Shown here one piece after another: positions 59,885-64,000 of a stretch of DNA of 64,000 nt (position 1 is the stretch's first letter; every line of letters begins with the position of its first letter). Source of the stretch: Burkholderia sp. H160 (GTDB taxonomy: Bacteria > Pseudomonadota > Gammaproteobacteria > Burkholderiales > Burkholderiaceae). The stretch is taken from assembly GCA_000173575.1 (NCBI GenBank), contig ABYL01000015.1, positions 18,643 to 82,642 of the forward strand. Reading direction: 5' to 3'. The notes below the pieces were generated by a model that was not told the origin of the DNA, made no database searches, and was given only the letters and a program-made list of their open reading frames with translations. Position numbers and translations under genes: made by a program.

Positions 59885-61138
59885 GGGTGCACCTTCGGCT
59901 ATTCAATCACATGGTTGTTCCGATCGCGAGCAGCGGCCTCATGGATGGCGTACGCGCACCATGATGCACGGTACACGGCGGTGTGAACCATGCGCTCAAT
60001 GGTCGGGAGCAGTGAGAGGGCAAGACGATAGGACGCCTGATCGAACCCACTGGATTCACGCTCGGGACGTCGCGTGATTCGCTTCGAACGACCACTCAAC
60101 CGATGGTGCGGAAGTTGGACGCCCGTCGTTGTGCAGCAACTGCGGCGATCCGCGCTTTTGCGAACGCGATCGTCCCTTCGATCGTGCCATCCGCGACCTA
60201 CCGTTGGCGTTGTATCGTGCACTTCGAGTGCCGGCTGGGCACTTCCAACGCAAACCAACCCGCCTAGTTGATATTATTATCATTTATGCTCATGAAGTCA
60301 ATTTCGAAGCGCTTGCTGGCCGGTGAATTTATTAAGTCTGCGCTCCCCTAATCCGCGACCGACGTCCTGGCAGCAATTGTTTTTGGCTGGCGACGCCGGA
60401 ACGACGAAGCCCAAGGAATATCGCCGACCGCAGCGCTGCTCATCCCTCGCATCATGGCTGACGAATGAACCGTCCCGGTCGGCCCGGTCGGGCCGTGGCG
60501 ACATAAGCCCGTGTCTTGACAGTCTTCCTATCCCGCGGAATGAGACCTCACCACGCCCGGAAATCTTCATTCGTCTGTCTGTTTGTCGGTGAGTCTTCCG
60601 GCCGGTGCGTGAGGGACGGCTTCGCGCGACATCCGTTCAGCGTCTCCGCGGTTCATACGTTTCCGCAAAGACCCTTCCACCTGGCTCGCTTACCGCCATC
60701 CGCGGGTGTTGTCGAAGTGCGCGTCGTCACGGCCCAATCAAATATTCGTTGCGTGCAGCAGAGCTGCCTATGGGAACGGCCAGCGTTGACGAGAGCAAGC
60801 GACCCCATTGCGGCCCTTCCTTTGGGAGATAACGGCCAATCGAACTCGTCACGCGCCCGACCTCGGCAATGCCGACCAAAACCGACGTTAGCGGATGGTC
60901 GCATCAGCGGCGGCTTTGGCCGAATTGTGTGCGCAGCTCGTCCTTCAGGTTTCGGAGTAATGCAGTCAATCTTAACGGCAGGTTTCCGTGGCATTGCAAT
61001 ACGGCGTTGGCCGAACTGCTGTCTTTGGACCGCTCAGTCTCCATCCTTGGGTACTACTAATAGATAATGGCGAATGCATCTCACAATCCAACTACGCTTT
61101 ACGGCTTTTGATGCTTATCACGGGTCCCGACAGTTTTG
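59885..61138. other. 1.25-kb gene-poor region
   Basis: Several overlapping open frames occur on both strands, but none has a ribosome site, a recognisable domain or coherent codon usage. An A+T-rich patch lies at about 60266-60300, and the dispersed repeat copy B at 60920-60994. It may be a graveyard of decayed genes or insertion remnants. Confidence 0.55.
60920..60994. repeat. dispersed intergenic repeat, copy B
   Basis: A 75-bp match to 22325-22398 with the shared core TCAGGTTTCGGAGTAATGC and the same 3' limit (GGCAT). It lies in the gene-poor region upstream of the AI-2E permease gene and downstream of the autotransporter gene. Confidence 0.65.
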
Positions 61139-64000
61139 TCAGAACCTGTACTTGAACCGGATCTGGCCGCCATTCTCAACCTCTTGCGCGGCAACGACGC
61201 CGTCATACTCCAGACGCACATCGAGACGTTTGGTCGTATAGACCTCTACCCCAGCGGAAAACTTGCCTGCGACGTGCGCATTGGTGAGCGTATTGGTGAA
61301 GCTGCCGAAACCCGGGGCAGCGGCGAAGGACGCGTTGGTCGTGTAGGTATTGCCTGCAATGAAGCTCACCCCGGCGCCGATGTAGGCGTCGACTGTCGCT
61401 GACCCGATCTGCGCGCGCGTCCCGATCCGCAGATTCGGTGTGCCCGTTGCAATGACGCTGTTCGCACTATTCACCTTCAGGTTGAGTGCGCCCGCACCGC
61501 TCTCCGTGTAGCCCGGGAGATTGATGTAGTTCAGATCGCCGTCGAGCGCCGGCTCCAGGTAGAAGCGGCCGAACGGGATCTGATAGGCCGCGCGCATGTG
61601 CAGTCCGACATTGAACGAATCGGGCGAGGCGGTTGCCACCGCATTGGCGGTCGGGATCACGCGCGAGCTGTTCAACCAGCCGTAGCTGGCGTCCACCGCT
61701 CCGGTGAAAGTCCAGGGCCCGACCTCGTGCTTGAGCGCGACGACGCCAAGAAGCGCATTGCCGCTGGCGCTTGTCAGGTTGTCGTTGCCGGTGAAGCGGT
61801 CGGTCTCGTAACCAATGGCGCCACCGAGGAACCAACCGGGCTGCAGCTGGACCTGACCGCCGACCTTCATCGTCGTACCTTGCCAGCCGAAGCCCGGGAA
61901 CGAAGCGTCGGCGCTGCGGTTTTCCCACATGCCCGTGGCGCGGAACCACACGCAGGAGCCCTGCTTTCTCACGGTGGTGTCGTCGTCGGCGAACACCGGG
62001 CAACTGAAGACGGAGCGCGCGAATGCCTGGCTGGACTGGTAGCGCGCGGCGGCCACGCCGAGCAGCTCCTGGCCGGAGACGGCGGTCAGCGTCTGGGCAT
62101 AGCCCGACGTGCTACCGACGTTGCCGAAGGCTCCGAAGATGGGCGCAAAGGTGGGATCGGCGCTGTTCCACAGCCGGTCCAGGTTGGCTGCGACGCTCTG
62201 CTGCGTGGCCGAAGCACCCTTGCTCGCACCGACGAAATCCGCATCGGTCTTGATCGCGACGGTGTTGCCCTGCATCAGTGGCGTGAAGCGGTAGACCGGC
62301 GTCGAGGTACCCGCGAGCGTCGCATCTGGCTGAATGCCGCCGGCCGCCGCCAGCACGGTGCTCGTACTCTTCAGATAGGTCACCGGATCGACATGCACCT
62401 TGCCGGCAAGCGCGGCGGTACCCGTGATGTTCAGCAGATCGGACCGCTTGCTGGCCGGATCGATCTGGACGTTCAGCGTGCCAGTCGGGCTCTGCACGAG
62501 ATTGCCGGTGAGAACCGTATTGCCGACCGTCTTGGCGCCGCCGACTTTGAGCGTGCCGGCGTTGTTCACCGTGCCGCCTCCGATGTTCAGCTTGGTGGGT
62601 GTGTCGATCACGCCGCCGGCCAGATTGTTGACAACGTTGGTGCTGCTCGGTCCGAGAACAATGTCGCCGGTGATTTTGCCGGTGTTGGTGAGCTGCGTGC
62701 TCGTGGGGCCGTCCGCGACGATCGCAAATTGTCCTTGAGACCTGGAGTTGGTGCTGATGGTGCCGGCGTTGATAATCTGATTGCCGGTGCCGCCGAGCAG
62801 GTGAATTGCCGCCGAGTCGATATGCTGCAGATCGGCGTAGGACGGCGCACCACCCATTACCGACGAGCTGCTATCGATCGAGATCCGGATCGGGCCCGAT
62901 GACGTGCCATCACTCTGCGCCAGGATACCGGCCGAGCCTGAGCCGAACGCACGGACTATGGCGCCGTTCTTCAGTTCGACGTCCACCGCATTGCCCGTGC
63001 CCTTGCCGCCTGCTGTGCCACGCGCCAGCACCTGCGGAGCCCCACCATCGACACTGTAGGCCTCGAGCCCGCCGCCACCGCCGACCGACTGCGCGAAGAC
63101 CGCCGGCGCAAACTTGCCCGACGTCGTAATCAGCGCGTTGTCCACGGCAACGGATACCGTGCCGCCATTGCCGCTGTTCGCCTTGATGCCGAGGCCGGTG
63201 CCGGGCTGGTACGACTGCACCTGCGAGGGATCGCCGGCAAAGCCGCCTCCGCCGCCGATCGACTGCGCGATCACGCCATAAGCCCCGTCGGACGAGGTCC
63301 CGATAAACCCGTCTTTGACATTGACCGCGACCGCGCCGCCATCGCCGCCGGCGCCACCCGCCCCGCCGGTGCCGGCCGCCGGCAGATTAACCTGGCCGCC
63401 GACCACGAAGCCGCCGCCGCCGCCGATCGACTGGGCGACCATCCCGTGCGCGTCGAGTCCCTGGGTCTGGATGTTGCCGTTGACCGCGACATCGACGTTG
63501 CCGCCCTTGCCGGAGCTGCCGTTCTGACCGCCGAAGCTCAGTTGCATCCCATAGATGTCGCCGAGCCGTCCCTGAGGATTGTTGATGATCTTGGAGGGGT
63601 CGAACGTCTCATCGGAGCTCATGGTCGTCACGACACCGCCGCCACCGCCGACACTCTGCGCGAGGATCCCGATGCTGTGTTTGCCCGTCGTCTGGATGCC
63701 GGTCGCGTTGCTGGTGTCGGACGTGTTCACGCTGACCGTGCCCCCGTCACCGGCCCCGCCTCCATTGCCGCCCACGGCGATCGACAGGCTTTTCAGCGAG
63801 CCGCTGATGGCCCCCGCCAGCGCGCCGTTGCCGCCCCCGCCGCCCACGCTCTGCGCGTAAATGCCGAACGCTGCCACCCCCTGGGTCTCGATGTTGCCGC
63901 TCGTATCCTTCGTGACGCTCACCGCGCCGCCCGAGCCGGCCGCGCCGCCGCTGCCGCCCACGGCGACCGCGGTCTGCACCTTCGCATCATCGTTCGCCTT
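61139..64000 (-). CDS. autotransporter, glycine-rich passenger plus C-terminal beta-barrel (N-terminus beyond window)
   Basis: 953 codons are visible; the frame is open to the window edge. The passenger contains at least five copies of a degenerate motif, AQS(V/I)GGGGG, about 45-80 residues apart, within Gly/Val/Asn-rich sequence (typical of a beta-helix). A linker follows, then the autotransporter barrel over about the last 290 residues (CVWFRATGMWENRS through to the terminal RFKYRF, ending in Phe). The barrel inserts into the outer membrane and displays the passenger on the surface. No protease motif was seen, so adhesion or self-association is likelier. The signal peptide lies off the window. 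Confidence 0.9.
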   Translation of the reverse strand, partial: KANDDAKVQTAVAVGGSGGAAGSGGAVSVTKDTSGNIETQGVAAFGIYAQSVGGGGGNGALAGAISGSLKSLSIAVGGNGGGAGDGGTVSVNTSDTSNATGIQTTGKHSIGILAQSVGGGGGVVTTMSSDETFDPSKIINNPQGRLGDIYGMQLSFGGQNGSSGKGGNVDVAVNGNIQTQGLDAHGMVAQSIGGGGGFVVGGQVNLPAAGTGGAGGAGGDGGAVAVNVKDGFIGTSSDGAYGVIAQSIGGGGGFAGDPSQVQSYQPGTGLGIKANSGNGGTVSVAVDNALITTSGKFAPAVFAQSVGGGGGLEAYSVDGGAPQVLARGTAGGKGTGNAVDVELKNGAIVRAFGSGSAGILAQSDGTSSGPIRISIDSSSSVMGGAPSYADLQHIDSAAIHLLGGTGNQIINAGTISTNSRSQGQFAIVADGPTSTQLTNTGKITGDIVLGPSSTNVVNNLAGGVIDTPTKLNIGGGTVNNAGTLKVGGAKTVGNTVLTGNLVQSPTGTLNVQIDPASKRSDLLNITGTAALAGKVHVDPVTYLKSTSTVLAAAGGIQPDATLAGTSTPVYRFTPLMQGNTVAIKTDADFVGASKGASATQQSVAANLDRLWNSADPTFAPIFGAFGNVGSTSGYAQTLTAVSGQELLGVAAARYQSSQAFARSVFSCPVFADDDTTVRKQGSCVWFRATGMWENRSADASFPGFGWQGTTMKVGGQVQLQPGWFLGGAIGYETDRFTGNDNLTSASGNALLGVVALKHEVGPWTFTGAVDASYGWLNSSRVIPTANAVATASPDSFNVGLHMRAAYQIPFGRFYLEPALDGDLNYINLPGYTESGAGALNLKVNSANSVIATGTPNLRIGTRAQIGSATVDAYIGAGVSFIAGNTYTTNASFAAAPGFGSFTNTLTNAHVAGKFSAGVEVYTTKRLDVRLEYDGVVAAQEVENGGQIRFKYRF

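Noticed and set aside
59899-60258. A 119-codon minus-strand frame upstream of the AI-2E permease
   Set aside because: No ribosome site, no domain, and competing frames on both strands; kept only as part of the gene-poor region.
60653-60994. A 113-codon minus-strand frame beginning MPRKPAVKIDC
   Set aside because: Part of it lies in the dispersed repeat, and the other repeat copy translates to an unrelated sequence because of an indel, so coding is not conserved.
63000-63900. Short recurring GC-rich units resembling a tandem or CRISPR-like array
   Set aside because: They encode glycine runs in the autotransporter passenger in one frame; unit spacing is irregular and no spacers exist.

Overview
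The window looks like an accessory, catabolism-rich stretch of a Burkholderiales genome, most likely Paraburkholderia or a close relative. The evidence is GC-rich coding sequence, three general porins with the family-typical mature N-terminus AQSSVTLYG, a phthalate (oph) gene set of the Burkholderia type, and XdhC, CoxG and PqiABC homologues. No rRNA, tRNA, complete insertion sequence or CRISPR array was seen. Genus assignment is inference.

Region 1 (1-7.9 kb, minus strand plus a divergent LysR gene) is a meta-cleavage operon for an unidentified phenolic compound. In transcription order it holds an acyl-CoA-dehydrogenase-fold flavin monooxygenase, its flavin reductase, an extradiol dioxygenase, a porin, an MFS transporter and two alpha/beta-hydrolase-fold proteins. 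The first of these hydrolases has lost all three catalytic residues. Region 2 (8.2-21.1 kb, minus strand) is one long run: DUF35 protein, thiolase, FAD subunit, fused Fe-S/molybdenum subunit, CaiB CoA-transferase, a crotonase/hydrolase fusion, CoxG, MFS transporter, porin, BON protein and XdhC. It reads as an undescribed CoA-linked pathway with a molybdenum hydroxylase. A TetR gene sits divergently at 21.5 kb.

Region 3 (22.3-26.3 kb) is a peroxide module: an SDR, two tandem Ohr/OsmC proteins, a small exported protein and an OhrR-type MarR regulator, with near-identical palindromes in front of the genes. A hemerythrin gene follows beyond a long inverted repeat. Region 4 (26.5-35.7 kb) is a complete phthalate-to-protocatechuate gene set (ophA2, ophB, ophE, ophC, ophD, ophA1) with a porin and a MarR regulator. 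A palindrome of the form ATTAGA-NN-TCTAAT recurs at four oph promoters. A decayed mhpA-like gene follows.

Region 5 (36.3-47.5 kb) holds a molybdopterin enzyme of the pyrogallol transhydroxylase type (large subunit with an SCP2-like N-terminal extension; small subunit with missing Fe-S cysteines), a TetR gene, an OmpW protein, and an operon of VOC extradiol dioxygenase, FAH-family hydrolase and acyl-CoA ligase facing another TetR gene. Region 6 (47.7-59.9 kb) has pqiABC, an RND efflux operon with its own divergent TetR gene, and an AI-2E-family permease. The TetR genes at 46.8 and 57.9 kb are paralogues and share the same 51-bp divergent-promoter module. Region 7 (59.9-64 kb) is a gene-poor stretch with a dispersed repeat, then the C-terminal part of a glycine-rich autotransporter that runs off the window.
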